Assembly: GCF_020283565.1 (NCBI RefSeq)
Contig: NC_060061.1
Location: forward strand, 35,997,362-36,061,361
DNA from: Trifolium pratense
Lineage: Eukaryota; Streptophyta; Magnoliopsida; Fabales; Fabaceae
DNA: 64,000 nucleotides
Reading direction: 5' to 3'
Shown here: piece after piece, positions 1 through 12,790 of the stretch
Position numbering within the stretch: position 1 is the stretch's first letter
Layout: the number at the start of each line of letters is the position of its first letter
The notes under the pieces: generated by a model
Told to the model about the DNA's origin: nothing
Databases searched by the model: none
What the model saw: only the letters and a program-made list of their open reading frames with translations
Program-made: the position numbers and the translations under genes

Positions 1-142
1 GTTTCATTCTTTTCAACAAATTTTTGTGTGTGGTGCTGCAAATGATTGGTGATGCTTGGAGTACCAACATAGTTGGGATGTCAAGTTTCTACAATTGCAG
101 ACCATTTAGTGCGCAGGATAGGATAGAGATAGGATATGATAA

Positions 143-1403
143 GGGCTCGTTTGGTGCGCAGGATAGGGAGACAAGATACGATAAAATTATCCTATCCTAT
201 TGATATCCGTTTTTTGGTGCACCAATTGAAAAGGAAAATTTTAACTTATTACTAATCATATCCTATTGACTCTTTGTTATTTTAATCCTTATTTGGGCTG
301 GGTTAGCAACCTGATAGGATTATATTAACCTAGCGTGTATTCACTCTTCGATTCTCGCTACACGCTTTTTGCTTCCTTTTTTTCTTTTCACGCATGGATA
401 AACCATCGATGAACTTCTGATAACTTGCTTCTTCATTCCTCATCAATATTGTTATATATCTGCCTAATATTAATCCATCGATTTGCTTTTGCATATTACC
501 TAGTATGATTTGCTTTCTCTTTTATTATGATTGCTATTATTTATTGTCTATTATCATATATATATATATAAACCCATCGATTTACAAAGTGCTCATCAAT
601 GATGTTTGTATAAGAGCTTTTACTGATATTGTTGAAAAAATTGCATCGTGGTATGGACAAGAGACTTTATCTTGACCGTGTTTTGTACAAAGTTCCTTAT
701 TTTATTTTTCTCTCAATCAGAGTTCCTTATTTACAATGATCATTCTACAACAGAGTTTCTTATTTTTTTTAAACTTGACATTTTCTCTCGATCAAACACT
801 GGAAAAAAAATAAGGAACTCTGATTGAGAGACAACAGTATCATAGTAGGTAATGATATGAAAAAATAAGGTACGTTGTTGTAGAATGATCATTGTAAATA
901 AGGAACTCTAATTGAGAGAAAAAATAAAGAACTTTGTACAAAACACGGTCAAGATAAAGTCTCTTGTCCATACCACGATGCAATTTTTTCAACAATATCA
1001 GTCAAATCTCTTATACATACATCATTGATGAGCACTTTGTAAATCGATGGGTTTATATATGATAATAGACAATAAATAATAGCAATCATAATAAAAGAGA
1101 AAGCAAATCATAGTAGGTAACAGGAAATAGCAAATCGATGGATTAATATTAGGCAGATATATAAAATCATTGATGAATTGAAGTCATTCACATAGTTATA
1201 AAATAATGATAATAATAACAATATTGATGAGGAGTGAAGAAGCAAGCTATAAGGATTTCATTGATGGTTACCTGAGAGAAGAGAGTAGGATTAGTAATAG
1301 GTTAAATTTATCATTTCCAATTGATGCACCAACCAACGGATAGCAATATGATAGGATAATTTTATGATACCTTGTCTCCCTTATCCTGCTCACCAAACGG
1401 ACC
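143..1403. mobile_element. Fold-back TIR element (about 1.26 kb, long-hairpin)
   Basis: The left end reads GGGCTCGTTTGGTGCGCAGG and the right end is its near complement (CACCAAACGGACC at 1391-1403). The complementarity continues inward for roughly 600 bp per arm. For example, the stretch at about 580-760 (fragments TTTACAAAGTGCTCATCAAT, ACAATGATCATTCTACAAC) returns in reverse complement at about 870-1045. Only a spacer of about 100 bp near 765-870 is unpaired. A partial second copy of the left end lies just outside, at about 100-142. I see no coding capacity and no convincing target duplication, so the superfamily is left open. Confidence 0.8.
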
Positions 1404-1469
1404 ATTGATTTCTTTGCGCTGCACTAACATTTATATATTGTAAATCTCCTCCGAAAACAATTAAAAAAT

Positions 1470-2215
1470 GATGGTTTCTCTTCCGACCCACATGCTTTCT
1501 TTTATACCCCCAAACTGACGTTTTTGGCCTTGAGGGTAATTCGGTTTTTACGAACCGATTTTGTTTTCCATGTTCAAAATTTCGGTTAATAAAAACCGAA
1601 ATTTTTTGTTCCAAATTTTGTGTTCATCTCGCCTTTGCATCGTTGTTTCGTCTACACCGTCGAACGAGCTATTCCTCTGCACCGTCGAACAAACTCTTCT
1701 CCTCTTCCTCTCCGTCATGCCACTACGAGTAATAGATTTGTCACCGTCGACCCAGTTTTTGACCTTAATATGAAATTAAACTGTGTAATAAAATGAAGAT
1801 CTCGGAAATTAGGTAGAAATCTGAAATTGAGATAGTGTTAAAGGTACCAATTGGAAGTGGTTATTGCAGGATTTAGACTTGGGAGCCTTGTCGTCATCGC
1901 GTTTGACATCGTCAGAGGCGGATGCAGTTACAAAGAAGAGTAGCAGCAACAGCGCCGACAAAAAGAAATGGCGGCGGCGAGGAGAAGAAGATGATGGCAT
2001 GGTGGTTAGTTTTTTATTTAGGTTTATATAAACCGATTTTTTCCATGTTTAACAATTTTGATTTGTAGAAACCAAAATTTTGTGTTCCAATTTTTTTATT
2101 TTTTTTTTATTCAAAAGGGGTCGAAGCCCAGTTGTTCCAATTTTTTTGAATTAACAAGGGTAAAATGGGATTTTAGGGGTATAAAAGAAAGAATGAGGTC
2201 GGAAGAGGAACCATC
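1470..2215. mobile_element. Mutator-like MITE / Pack-type element (746 bp)
   Basis: The termini are imperfect inverted repeats of about 40 bp: GATGGTTTCTCTTCCGACCC at the left, and the complement of GATGGTTCCTCTTCCGACCT at the right. Both ends continue into a shared run around TTCTTTTATACCCC. The flanks are TTAAAAAAT (1461-1469) and TTAAAATAT (2216-2224), a 9-bp target duplication with one mismatch, as expected for Mutator-like elements. Inside are 20-bp dyads TTCGGT(N8)ACCGAA or variants at 1540, 1581, 2019 and 2057. The element carries an unrelated exon (1848-2000). A relative with the same end sequence lies at 59982-60443. Confidence 0.8.
1848..2000 (-). pseudogene. Captured first exon of a secretory-pathway protein
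   Basis: On the minus strand an ATG at 2000 opens 51 codons. They encode a basic start (PRRR), a strongly hydrophobic stretch (about residues 11-25, ALLLLLFF), a likely signal cleavage site at ASA|SD, then an acidic/basic segment ending CNNHFQL. The codons stop at a canonical GT splice donor (1847-1846), and the following sequence looks like intron. It therefore looks like exon 1 plus part of intron 1 of a host gene, trapped in the Mutator-like element around it. I do not recognise the parent gene. No downstream exon is present, so no complete product can be made here. Confidence 0.55.
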
Positions 2216-2224
2216 TTAAAATAT

Positions 2225-3410
2225 TGTTCATAACAGAAATCATATCCACCATACAATCCAAGACTATTTTTTTCTTTCCACTCCCCACCCAACACACACA
2301 GATGAGAAAGGATCTCTCAAAAAAAAAATTCTTCAATTTCTCTCAATATATACATCTTAACTATTGATCAACTTTTCTTCATATTTTTATAATTAAAATT
2401 TTAACACATTTTTTTTTGATAATAATATTAACACATTTTTTATCCAATGATTTATATACAAACATTATTTCCTCAATTTATTTTTCAAATGAAGAGAATC
2501 CATTCTCCACACAAATATCATGTTACTTGAAAATCCGAAAACATTCGTTTACAATGCACTTAATTGTCTTCTCTGAAGTAGAGTGAAACATAAACAAAAG
2601 TAGATTTTTAATTAAGGTACGTTATCATCACTTATAATTTAGGTTTTATGTTTAAGTTTGCATATCCTTTTAATTAAAATTAGAAATACAATTCTGCCAC
2701 ATGTGTTTGGTTTGAGACAGAATAATACGGATATCAAATTTGACTAACTTTAGTCGAAATTTATTCATTAGTATCCGTGTTTTTCTTTTAATCTAAATCA
2801 TTTATAGATACCGTGTTTTTATTCTTCCCTCTTTCATTCCCTCAAACCAAACACACCCTTAGGTTGATAATAAACTTATCTATCTATAAAAAATAAAAAA
2901 TATTATCAGTTCATATTTAGTAAACTCAATAATATACAGTACTACTGTGTTAAGACATTTAATCGGGAAATGATGTGTCACTGTCAACAGTAAGGCCCAT
3001 TTCATTACGTTTTCATCACGCCTCATTGTAGCAACGTGTCAGTAGTGATGTGAGAATTAAATATGCCTGTGCTATTCTGTTTTCAAAAATCAATTACTAC
3101 TAGCATTCATTCATATACAGTACTGTAGTACTTGCAAAAATCTGTAAACAAAGTCATCAATACATAGTCCCTGCTCGTTAAATTCATTCCTCAAAATGAG
3201 TCTCATAATGAATCAAACATTAGTCAGGTCTTATCATCAAACATTAGTACTATATAATATAATATAGTAAAAAACATAATGCCATGATTCTAGTAGATCA
3301 TGGATGAAACTCAGCCCTAACCATTTAGAAATTTTCTACTGTTAAGGTTGAACTCAACACCATTTAGTATTTACATGCACTGATGCACAATAGGTTTAGG
3401 CACTGACAAA
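2225..3410. other. Intergenic, no gene seen
   Basis: A/T-rich sequence with short poly-T runs; no ORF with protein-like composition, no clear repeat boundaries. Confidence 0.6.
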
Positions 3411-3413
3411 TTA

Positions 3414-3534
3414 AGTGTGTTTAGAACCGCACTAGGGACCTTGTAGACGCGCATTTTCATTTTCAAGCTGAAAGACCCTTTTGGTAGAGGTGCAGCTGCG
3501 GTGCCGGTGGGGAGAATTGGAACCAAACACGCTC
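3414..3534. mobile_element. Small MITE (about 120 bp)
   Basis: The left end AGTGTGTTTAGAACC matches the complement of the right end (AGCGTGTTTGGTTCC), giving a 15-bp imperfect terminal inverted repeat. The flanks TTA/CTA suggest a Tourist-like 3-bp target site, but this is imperfect. Non-coding. Confidence 0.55.
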
Positions 3535-4096
3535 TAAAAATAACAAGCAACATAAAAATATACAAATCTAAACGAAAGTTCCAATTAAATAATTAACTTC
3601 CCTCAACAATCCCAATATATAGACAAAAATCCTATAAAGATGGTCGCCAATGATCAGGGGATATAAGGATACAAAATTACATATGAACATCAGAAACAAC
3701 AATAATGAAAACAAAATGAGCAAAGCACCCTTGAAAGACACTGATGTGTACTGTCATCTCAAGGGAACTGCAAATTGTGCATTCAAAGCTAGCCAAAAAT
3801 TTAAGCTTCAGTTAAGCAAGTCTCTCTAAATTTGTAAGATGGTACTTAGCATGGTTCCACGCAAAAATTTCGGTAAATAAAGAAAATACTAGAATCTTTG
3901 ATTTCATTCTGGTTATGTACCTTCCTCGACCTTCAAAAACTTTTTCAAGGCTCCTCTATAAGTCCAAAATTGTGAGCCCCTCTTACCTACCGGCTGCTCC
4001 AACTCTTTTCTTTCACACACAAACACAAAGATGTAAATATACAATGATGGAGTTGACATGGCATGCAGCATTGAACTGTTAGTGCTTGAGGCTAAA

Positions 4097-7000
4097 TCAG
4101 TCAGTGTCTCTTGAAGAACTTGGTGAAGAATGTATTCCACTAGCAAACTCCTCTGCACTTGCCAAAGTTGAAGAATTCCCTTGAATACGGCTCTCCTCGC
4201 TGCCACAATTACGTAATTTTCCCGGCCTTACTCTAACATTGGCGCCCAAGGGGAAAGGCTCCTGCAATGAAAAAATAGGTCAAAACTATAATAACAGATA
4301 GCATCTTACTGTGTTACAAAAACGAGCTCAAGTTATTGTCGAAAAAAAAAAACCAGCTCAAGTTAGAATCATAATGCTTTAATTGTTATGAGTTAATGCG
4401 CCAGTCATATAATCATTTCTGGAAGCATGAATACAAGAAACTCTTTCTTGCCGTGTTTAATGTTATAACATCAATTAATCTAGGAATATGAAGCATGATA
4501 TCTGTCAAAAGAATGTTGGTACTATAGCAGTTGCCTAGGAAAATAGTTACAGGTAAAGAACAAGTTGATTTACCGGATCACCAGCATTTGGACCATCTGT
4601 ATGGAATAGAATAGGGCGGCAACGTTTATCTTCGTTCATCAGACTTGAATTCTGGAAATGAGCAATAAGAGCAGATTTTCCTTGAATTCGAGCATATGCA
4701 AGTACGGCTACCTTTTCACTGTTAAACTTCTCCCATTTTTTTCCATGAAAAGCCTGCATAACATTTCTTAATAATTAGTTTTATCAACACACGCGGAACA
4801 AAAAAAGAAACAGATGAACTTGAAATTCATATTGCATAGGTAAATAAATAAAATTCACAATTATATAAGAGTTCCTAAATAACCTGGTGGAATGGAATTA
4901 TTTGACCAGGATCAGTCATATTGATGAATGCATAGCCGACATTACATTTGTTCTGCAACAATTTGAACAACTAACTAAGAAAATATTTATGATTGCTACA
5001 CTTATCAAGAGCCAACCAACACCAAAGAAATACTTGCCTTGAAATCAATTGGCAAATACAGAAAATCATAAGTTCCCCGACAACTCTCATCTATGGCTGT
5101 AAGAAGCATCTTTGAAGTATACCTGTCGAGACATTCATACAAATATCAATACGAAAGAACAAATCAATAGATCAGTCCCAAAGAATTTGCACACTTTATT
5201 ACTCCTAGTAAAATTTGTTAAGGTAAAAACCAATTAATCAATATAAACAATATACGTAAAATATGCACAGGCAAGTAAAAAGTAAGGTGTATCCTCACAA
5301 ATGTTGCCAATCAAAAGAGCGAGATAACATTGGTGTAAGTAATGCATCAAAAATGATAAGGGCGAGAGCCAAATAAGGAATTTGTAAAATGGAGATGAAA
5401 AGATAACAATGCAAGATAAAAAAAAATAATGTACAAGATAGAAAGAAATACTTGTTGGGAATATTTTTGATCATAAGTGTTGTTCGGTTGTCTTCCCCAC
5501 GCAATATGCGGCCTAGGTCGAGTTCATATTGCTTTTTATCAGCATTGTTATTGTTTGCTTCACTTCGACGATGATAGAGGTTTCTCATCCGATCATTGGT
5601 AGAATCAAATTTTGACATTGAAGTCATGGGAAGTCTCCCAGGGAAGACATGTGACAACTGCTTAGGAGAGCCCTGCCCAACACTGGATGTCAAATCATTA
5701 CCATTCCCACCAACATGAGAAAACATGTTGCTAGAAAGATCTGAAGGATGCAATTGCCAGCTACCATGAAAACCTGCATTTCCTAGAGAACCCAGTCTAA
5801 AACCAGGAGCATCAGGAGACTCTCCCAAGTAAGAATGTTGTCTTTCCCAGGGTGATCCTGTAACAACTGGTGCTGATCCAACATGGTGGTCTATATGTGA
5901 TGCTCTCAGCACATGAGCCGGTGACCTGGGAAAGCTGGGCATCAGTGGAAGACCTGGAGAACCAGCACCATTAACAAAGGATGGTGTTTTCTGCCAAACC
6001 ATAGCATTTGATGGAGATTGCTGACGCAAGTTTGAGCCATTCCACATATGATAAAGATGGTGAGGAAGACTCCCATTTCCTGATGATCCAAATTCAAAAA
6101 TAAAACAGAGATTTCATAAACAAAATTTCAAGTATATAGCATTATTAAATCCAAATTAGATATCACTGTAGCCTATTCCTATACAGCTTCTACTACTTTT
6201 GGATAGAAAGGCTGTCTCCAAGAGAACCAATACAAAGATGGAAATCGGAATGCATGATCTTCGATACTTGGCATGCAAGTATAAATTTCTTTAAATCAAT
6301 AATTAGTTTTCTAAATAACATTTTATATTTTTGGTCAAATTAAAAAATGAAATTATTTAAAACCAAAACTGTCATTAACTGTGACAATCAAACCCATTAT
6401 TGCAAGGGTTTGAATTCCTAGGATGCCATTTAAAGTAAAACAATAAGATTAACCGTTTGGTTAGGAACAATTCCGAAACTGTTGCAAACAAAGTATGATT
6501 ACTCATCCTTCCTTAGCATATTAAACTTACCTCCTGCATTAAATTCTGCCAAGTTCCCAGTTGAGCTCATTCCCTGAATGTGCCTTCTATCAGATGCTTC
6601 TGTGGATCCATTTCCAATATTGGCAGCCATTTTAATGGTATTTGACAAATTGTAAGGACTACCATTAGCTAAACCATCATGATACTCAGGCAAAGAATGA
6701 GGATGGAATCTTGGAATAGATCCAAATTTCATTGCATCAACAGCGTTACTGGACTCACGGGCACCAGGTACTGTTACAGCAGATGCCCCTCTTGCGGTGT
6801 TGGAAATACTGTGAAAAATTGTGTTATCAATGAAAGCATTCAAAGGCAGCTGTGATGCAGATTGGAATCTATGATTATATCCATTTTCCAAGCTTCCACC
6901 AGATGCAATAACTCCAGTAGCCACTCCTGTAAATGATGTCTAGTGAGACCAAGTACATCTTAGCTTCCTAAAAAAAGATAAGTAAAAGAAGAGAAAATCA

Positions 7001-10000
7001 TACCCTTCTGTCTTAAAAACAAGATGTCATTGAGATTATGACCAAGATCAGGTTCATCTTGTCCCTTTTGAGACGGCTTCATCATACTACAGAAACAGGA
7101 TTTTCATGATTGTTATGATCAGTGACATTTTAATAGAACAAAAAGGTAGTATTTTTCCATCAAGGTGATTGATGACAACTTGACTCTATTAACCACTAAA
7201 AAGCAATAATATTATCTATGGTGGTGACAAGAATAAATATGTAGACTCTAAATGAAGACTTCATCTAAACAAATATAACTAAGATAGGCAAACTGAAAAG
7301 GTAGAAAAGAGTTCCGAAAGTTACTAAAAAAAGAAGAAAATGTAATTCAAAAATAAATTAAAAAATGGTAATAGCCACCGTGTTGCATTCTTAGGATGGC
7401 CAGGTTCAAGCTTGATGTGTTTCCCAGCAATGCAGATCCCATTCAATGAACGGAGAGAAGCTTCTGCACCTCGAACATCATAAAATTCAATATATTTGAT
7501 ATGATTCATTTCTGGATATTCATAGATCTGCAATAACAGAACATAACATTTAAGAATCTGGTATCATCTTCTGATATACAAGCACCAAAAATGGATGAAA
7601 ACCAACAATCAAGAACTTACTTCTTTGATTTCTCCATAAAGCCCAAAAATATGTTTTAGCTCGTCTTTCAAAACAGATGGATCAAGACCAGATATCATCA
7701 GTGTACCATGGCTAATATCCTTCTCTGAAGCATTTCCCTAGCATTTCATCAAGTTGAGATATTTCAATAACCATAAAATGAAAAATAGGAATACAGAGGA
7801 ATTGAACAAGCGAAGCACATAGCAGTAATACTGAAAGATGCTAAGACGAAAAGTAAAAATACTGTCTGTAAACAAATAGATGATAATAATGGAAAAGCAA
7901 TTATGGATACACGACAAGTTACAAAGTAAGATGGTACCTTTGGAAATGAATAATGTATATCCAGATTCCTAGAATTCAATGACCTATTTTGAAGTGCTTT
8001 CATTGCATTTTGTGCAGCCCTTAGGTCATAATATGAAACCATAACAAACCCTTGATGCTTTCCGGCAGTATAAATGGTTCGGACATCTCCATATTGCTGC
8101 ATAAACAAACAAAATAGTCCGATTTTAAGTCACTACAGGTGGTATACAACACTGCATTTAAATTTAAATTCAAATATAGCATCTACCATCATAAAAGAAT
8201 AAAGAGTAAAGGTTCACCTCAAATAGAGCCTTTAGCTCCGAGTCTTCTTCATTACTAGCAATATTTCTAACAAAAAGTGTTCTAGAAGATTGTTCACCAA
8301 AAGGACTTTTGCCTTTAGAACCCCCAAAGTAAGCAGAATCTCCATCCAATTCCAAGCCACAGATTCTTTTCCCTGAAACTAGAAGTTCATCTCCTTCCAA
8401 CTCCATGCCTCCGCCACTGCTGAACAGATCAAAATCTTCAAAATCATCAGTTGTTTTGGCATGCGCACTGCTTCCTAAATTATCGGTGACGCCGGAAAAC
8501 AAATCATCTTCGTCAGGAAGGAGATCCCCTATAGTGTCAGCCTCAATTTCTTCAAGAGATTTGTATGGTTCTTCCTCAGGATGAAAACCAACATTATTGT
8601 TTCCCAATAACCTCACTGCACCAAGATATGCATATAAAACACTCAGTCTCAGTAAATACAATAGCAAAATTTTTAAAAAAATAAAAAATAAAAAAAATCT
8701 TCTTTCTGGTGGGGTTCTGATGTGAGTGTGGTGGGGAGAGATCTTTATATAAAAATAAAAAATAAAAAACACATTCTGCTATGCTAATGATGATACAATA
8801 GCAAAGTAACACAACAAATACTTGCATCTTAAGAAAATAAAAGGTGTAATACCCATGATACATGTGTCCAACTATCTTAGCATGCATGAAAAACATTCTT
8901 ACACTTTTGGCTAAACATATCCGACAGCGAGCTTGAGAATAGACTACTTTCACGTGAGCTTGCATTGGTGAAAATCTTGTTCCCAATTAAACCATACGAG
9001 CTAGATGTTGGCTGCCTATGCACATCAGACCATAATCTTGGATGATAATTCAACGATTCCTTCGAATCCTTCAGCACATCTACAATGCCAGCTTGTCCAC
9101 CAAAGTGTATGTTTTCCGAAATTTCCCCAGATAGACTAGTCTGTGACATGGGCAAGCCTGTTTTTGCATTTCTTTCGAGGGTTGATGAAGTATGCAAAAT
9201 GCCTCCAGGTGAAGCTGCAATTTCACCCTTTCCTGAAAATTTGAACATAGAACTTACTTAATCTAACAAATTAATTACATGTTCATTAAATGAACTGCTT
9301 ATTTATGGAACATAAGTAAACAAACACAGATGTTAGATTATTACTACATCTAATATCAGCATGATTAAAAACAACAAAATCACTACCAAAAAAAAACAAC
9401 AAAATCATAAGGGCCTTGCTAACATGTGCCCTTGCCCTAAGGGCACATGTTAAGAATCCAAAAATAGAAATATTTTCTTAAATTTTGTGTAATTAATCTG
9501 TAATCAAATTTAAAAAGTGAATTAGATGCATGAATTATGATAGTTGATATATTTGGGACATTAATGATACGAGTAAAAAACGGGTAAACCCCGTAAACCA
9601 GCATGACATATAGGACTTCATTGAACAAATACTGACCATGACATATAACACTTCATTAAACCAGCATGACATATAGGACTTTCTTGAACAAAAAATGAGT
9701 TGAATGACCTCACCTTGTGGATGATCATCATGAATGGATTCCGACTTCCGTAATCCATCATTCCTCTGCACATGAAAAGTTCAACACATGATTAGAGAAA
9801 GGCAATATAGTATTGAAGCTATGGAGTACAGGAGATCAACAAGTCGGTTGACAAGTTTGTAAAACAACACTGAAGTCTTAGACTGCAAAATGCGATAAAA
9901 CGATAAACTTCAATCAAACAAAAAACAAGACAGTTAGGATAATAATAATTACCTCAGAAGCATAGGAAACATCATCATAAAGATGGGATGAAGCAGTAAC

Positions 10001-10030
10001 ACCCCTTTGGTTCATTATTTCAAAAGGCAT
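4097..10030 (-). CDS. Mei2-like RNA-binding protein (AML1/AML4 class), 962 aa
   Basis: Plant Mei2-like proteins bind RNA and act in meiosis and vegetative growth. Coding exons in transcript order: 10030-9953, 9765-9714, 9232-8903, 8615-8218, 8096-7938, 7737-7621, 7527-7379, 7086-7004, 6926-6531, 6079-5452, 5122-5038, 4952-4884, 4753-4574, 4261-4097. The total is 2889 bp and the frame closes at TGA (4099-4097). RRM1 is about 265-339 (TLFVRNIASN; GFVMVSYYD), RRM2 about 350-424 (GTLMISGLD; YIEFYDVR), and the C-terminal Mei2-type RRM3 about 787-900 (TTLMIKNIPNK, YDFLYLPIDF, GYAFINM, EKVAVLAYARIQGK). The N-terminal acidic motif EEIEADTIGDLLPDEDDLF, typical of the plant family, is encoded in exon 4. 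The start MPFEIMNQRG resembles AML1/AML4 rather than AML2/3/5 (from memory). The intron after exon 11 has a GC donor (5037-5036). The CT-rich leader lies upstream to about 11.4 kb. Confidence 0.93.
9411..9454. repeat. Palindromic-end MITE head inside a Mei2-like intron
   Basis: GCTAACATGTGCCC and GGGCACATGTTAAG form a near-perfect hairpin. It is the same layout as the GCTAACCGGTGCC/GGCACCGGTTAAG ends at 18744, 34814 and elsewhere in this window. The 3' end of this copy is not clear. It lies within the intron 9233-9713. Confidence 0.55.
9597..9698. repeat. Short tandem repeat in intron, about 3 units
   Basis: The segment CCAGCATGACATATAGGACT recurs at 9597 and 9659, with a shortened copy (CCATGACATATAACACTTCA) between them. 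Unit length is about 25-38 bp. It sits a few bases from the acceptor side of the second coding exon (9714-9765). Confidence 0.6.
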
Positions 10031-11395
10031 CCTATAGCTTATCCAGAAAATATACAAAGAGAAATATTACAGAAAAAAATCCTCACTTGCTAGCTTTGTT
10101 GGACTCATCTACACCTCATCATCTGTTGAAAAATTCAAGGTCATTTACTTGACAAAGGAAAGAACAGATAACAATAAATATTCAAAAAGTGCCATTTGCA
10201 AAAACAGAAAATATGAGATCATTTCTTAACCAAAAAGTCTCATCTATATTAGACTTCTACTAACATCAACCCATACCTCTAAACCAAAAAGGAAAGATGA
10301 AAAAAAATACACTAAAGAAACCCTACTAGAGCTTCTCTTTCTAGATTCAATTGCAAAATTCAAAGAGATTGATGTAAAACTAGGATAAATATAGTTGCAT
10401 CTTCAACTAAACACTACCAGAATAAAAGGACAGAACATGATTATACTAAGAAAATTAGAAAGCTTGTTTCTTACCTACCAACTACCTAATAGGTTCAACC
10501 ATTTCATTGCTAAAAAAAATGTAGAAAAGTGAAACAAAAGTTACAAAACCATCCTTAGAAAAAAATTAGTCAAATTCTCATAATTAACTTTTATTAAAAA
10601 TAAAATTAAAAAATGAAAAATTCATCTAGATGAAGCTTACAATGTTCCACCTCGATTCTATCAACAAAAGGAAAGGGAATTTAACATACAAAGCCATAAA
10701 TATTAACAGATCAAGAACAATAAAACCTGAATTTCATAAAGGCTCTAATCTGAACATTAACAGATCAAAACATGAACATAAAGAGGTTGTTCTGTTCTAA
10801 TCTGATCATAAACCCATAACCCAAAAAAAAAAAAAACACAACCACCAACAAAAAAAAAAACATAAACCATAAATATTTTGAAGCTAATAAATTCCACCTT
10901 GTTGATAATTTGAACAAAACCAAGCTAGCAGAAAACTCCAAAAACCTTTGCTATAATTTCCTCTTCTCAAAATTCAACAAAAACTTGAGATGACAAAAAA
11001 AAAACAAAAACAAAAGTGAATCTCAAAAACCGTCTAGAACATAAGGAATTCAACAGAAACAAGAGATCTCAGGGTGTTTGGTGGAACAAAAACATAGTAT
11101 CCTCCACATTGCTATATGAGGCATGGTTTAGCAGGAAGAAAATGGAAATGGAAATTTATATGTTGAATTTTTGGAAGAGGGAGTTTGAGAATTGGGAAGT
11201 TGAGGGAAAGAAAAAATGGTGTTGAAGGGAGCAGGAAGAGTAGAGGCGAATCTCCGGCGAGGTTATGCTCGCCGGTCGCTCTCTGGTTTGATTGGAAAGG
11301 AAATCAGACAAAGAGAAGAGGAAGAGAGGTTTGTGTTACAGAGAAAGAAAGAAAGAGAAAAGAAAGAAAAAGGAAAGAAAGAGAAAAGAGGTGTT
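10031..11395 (-). promoter_or_regulatory. 5' leader / upstream intron region of the Mei2-like gene
   Basis: No coding exon was found upstream of the ATG at 10030. On the minus strand, 11220-11395 is a CT-rich, GC-elevated stretch (long TTTCTTTC runs, then ACCGGCGAGCATAACCTCGC) typical of a plant 5' untranslated leader. The rest is A/T-rich and intron-like. This suggests a transcription start near 11.39 kb and at least one intron in the 5' UTR; exact ends cannot be fixed without transcripts. Confidence 0.5.
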
Positions 11396-11399
11396 AGTT

Positions 11400-12790
11400 G
11401 GCTTTGAAATCAGGATCATATTAAAATTATATTATTAAATTAATTTTATTTTATTAAAATAAAATAAAAACATAAATGTCTGAGATTAAATAGGCGCAGA
11501 TATATGAGTATAGATTGTAAATTTGTATTAGGATTTGTCAAAATGTAAAATGAATAAATAAATAAATAAAAAAAGCTGTAAATTTGTAAAAAATCATATT
11601 AATAAACAATTTCTTCAAAAAAAGAAAGAAAAAACACATGTGGTTTGGTTTATTGTCTAGCAAGAAATTATTAATTTGTCATATTATATTAATTATTTTT
11701 TATTTTTTTGTGATTTGACGAAATATAAAATATTTAATGAATATTTGTGTAAAATAATTTTACAATGTCAATTTTTTAAGATAATAATAACAAGTTTGAA
11801 CTTTTTTTTTTCTTGGTTTCATTGGATGTACAATGGCATATACGCGGAATCAAATTAGTATCTTTTAGAAAAATTAAATTAAATTAGTATGTTAATAGAT
11901 AAAGATGTAATTAAAATTTAATTAGTAAAATTAAAATAATAAATGTTGAAATTTTATGGTTAAAGAAATAGAGATAAGAACAAATGAACTGGTAAAGAAA
12001 AAACAAATGAAAAAGATGCAGATAAGTTCTACTATATCTTTGTATTTTATTTTTTATAAAAAATATCTTTATATTTTGAATTTAAGTTGGAAGGTACTGT
12101 ATGATGAATTTTTATATTTTTAAGTTTTGGATGGAAGGATTATTTATTTAAAAAATGTTTGAGATGGAAAGTAATGTGCAATGGAAAATGCCAGGATAAC
12201 AAAATAGTTGTACACGCGGCACAAAAAGAATAGTTAAATAGATTAATAATCATTGATTGATCGATTATACTCACTGCAAGCAAAAATATCAGTTAAAATT
12301 TAGATATTGATCGATTGAATAACAAAATGTCGATAGATTTAATGTTTTAATTTGGTTAAAATTTAGGGATATTGATCAAGTGTAGTCAATCTTGGTGACT
12401 GTAGGTAGTCGGAAAGATCACAGTTGTCCGATCAAAATCAGACGATTCAAATTTTAAAATTAAAATTTTTATATTATTAAAAATTGACTTCATTAAGATA
12501 TGAATCATCTGATTTTGATCAACCTGACTGCACCTAGACTAATTGCTCGGATCAATTTCCAAAATTTAGAACCTTCAGTTGGGTGTGCGTTTTTACTTTT
12601 AAGCAGTGTTTATCACTTTTTTTCCGGTCAAAAAAGAAAATGTATTCTACAAACAATAATTAGGTTCAAGTGGTGGGATTTTAGATATCTTAAATATGTG
12701 GTTAAACGTTGGATATTCAACTCTTGTGTACAAATAAAATTCGATTCAAAAGTAAAAAATTGCCCTTATATATTAAACAAATTCTATAAC
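11400..12790. other. Intergenic A/T-rich DNA
   Basis: No gene. A short dispersed motif (GATCAAAATCAGACGATTC near 12430) recurs in variant form near 19555 and 58510, so part of this stretch is probably a degenerate repeat. Confidence 0.5.

Noticed and set aside
11016..11407. Three overlapping plus-strand ORFs
   Set aside because: Purine-rich complement of the Mei2-like gene's CT-rich leader; low-complexity lysine/arginine/glutamate content.
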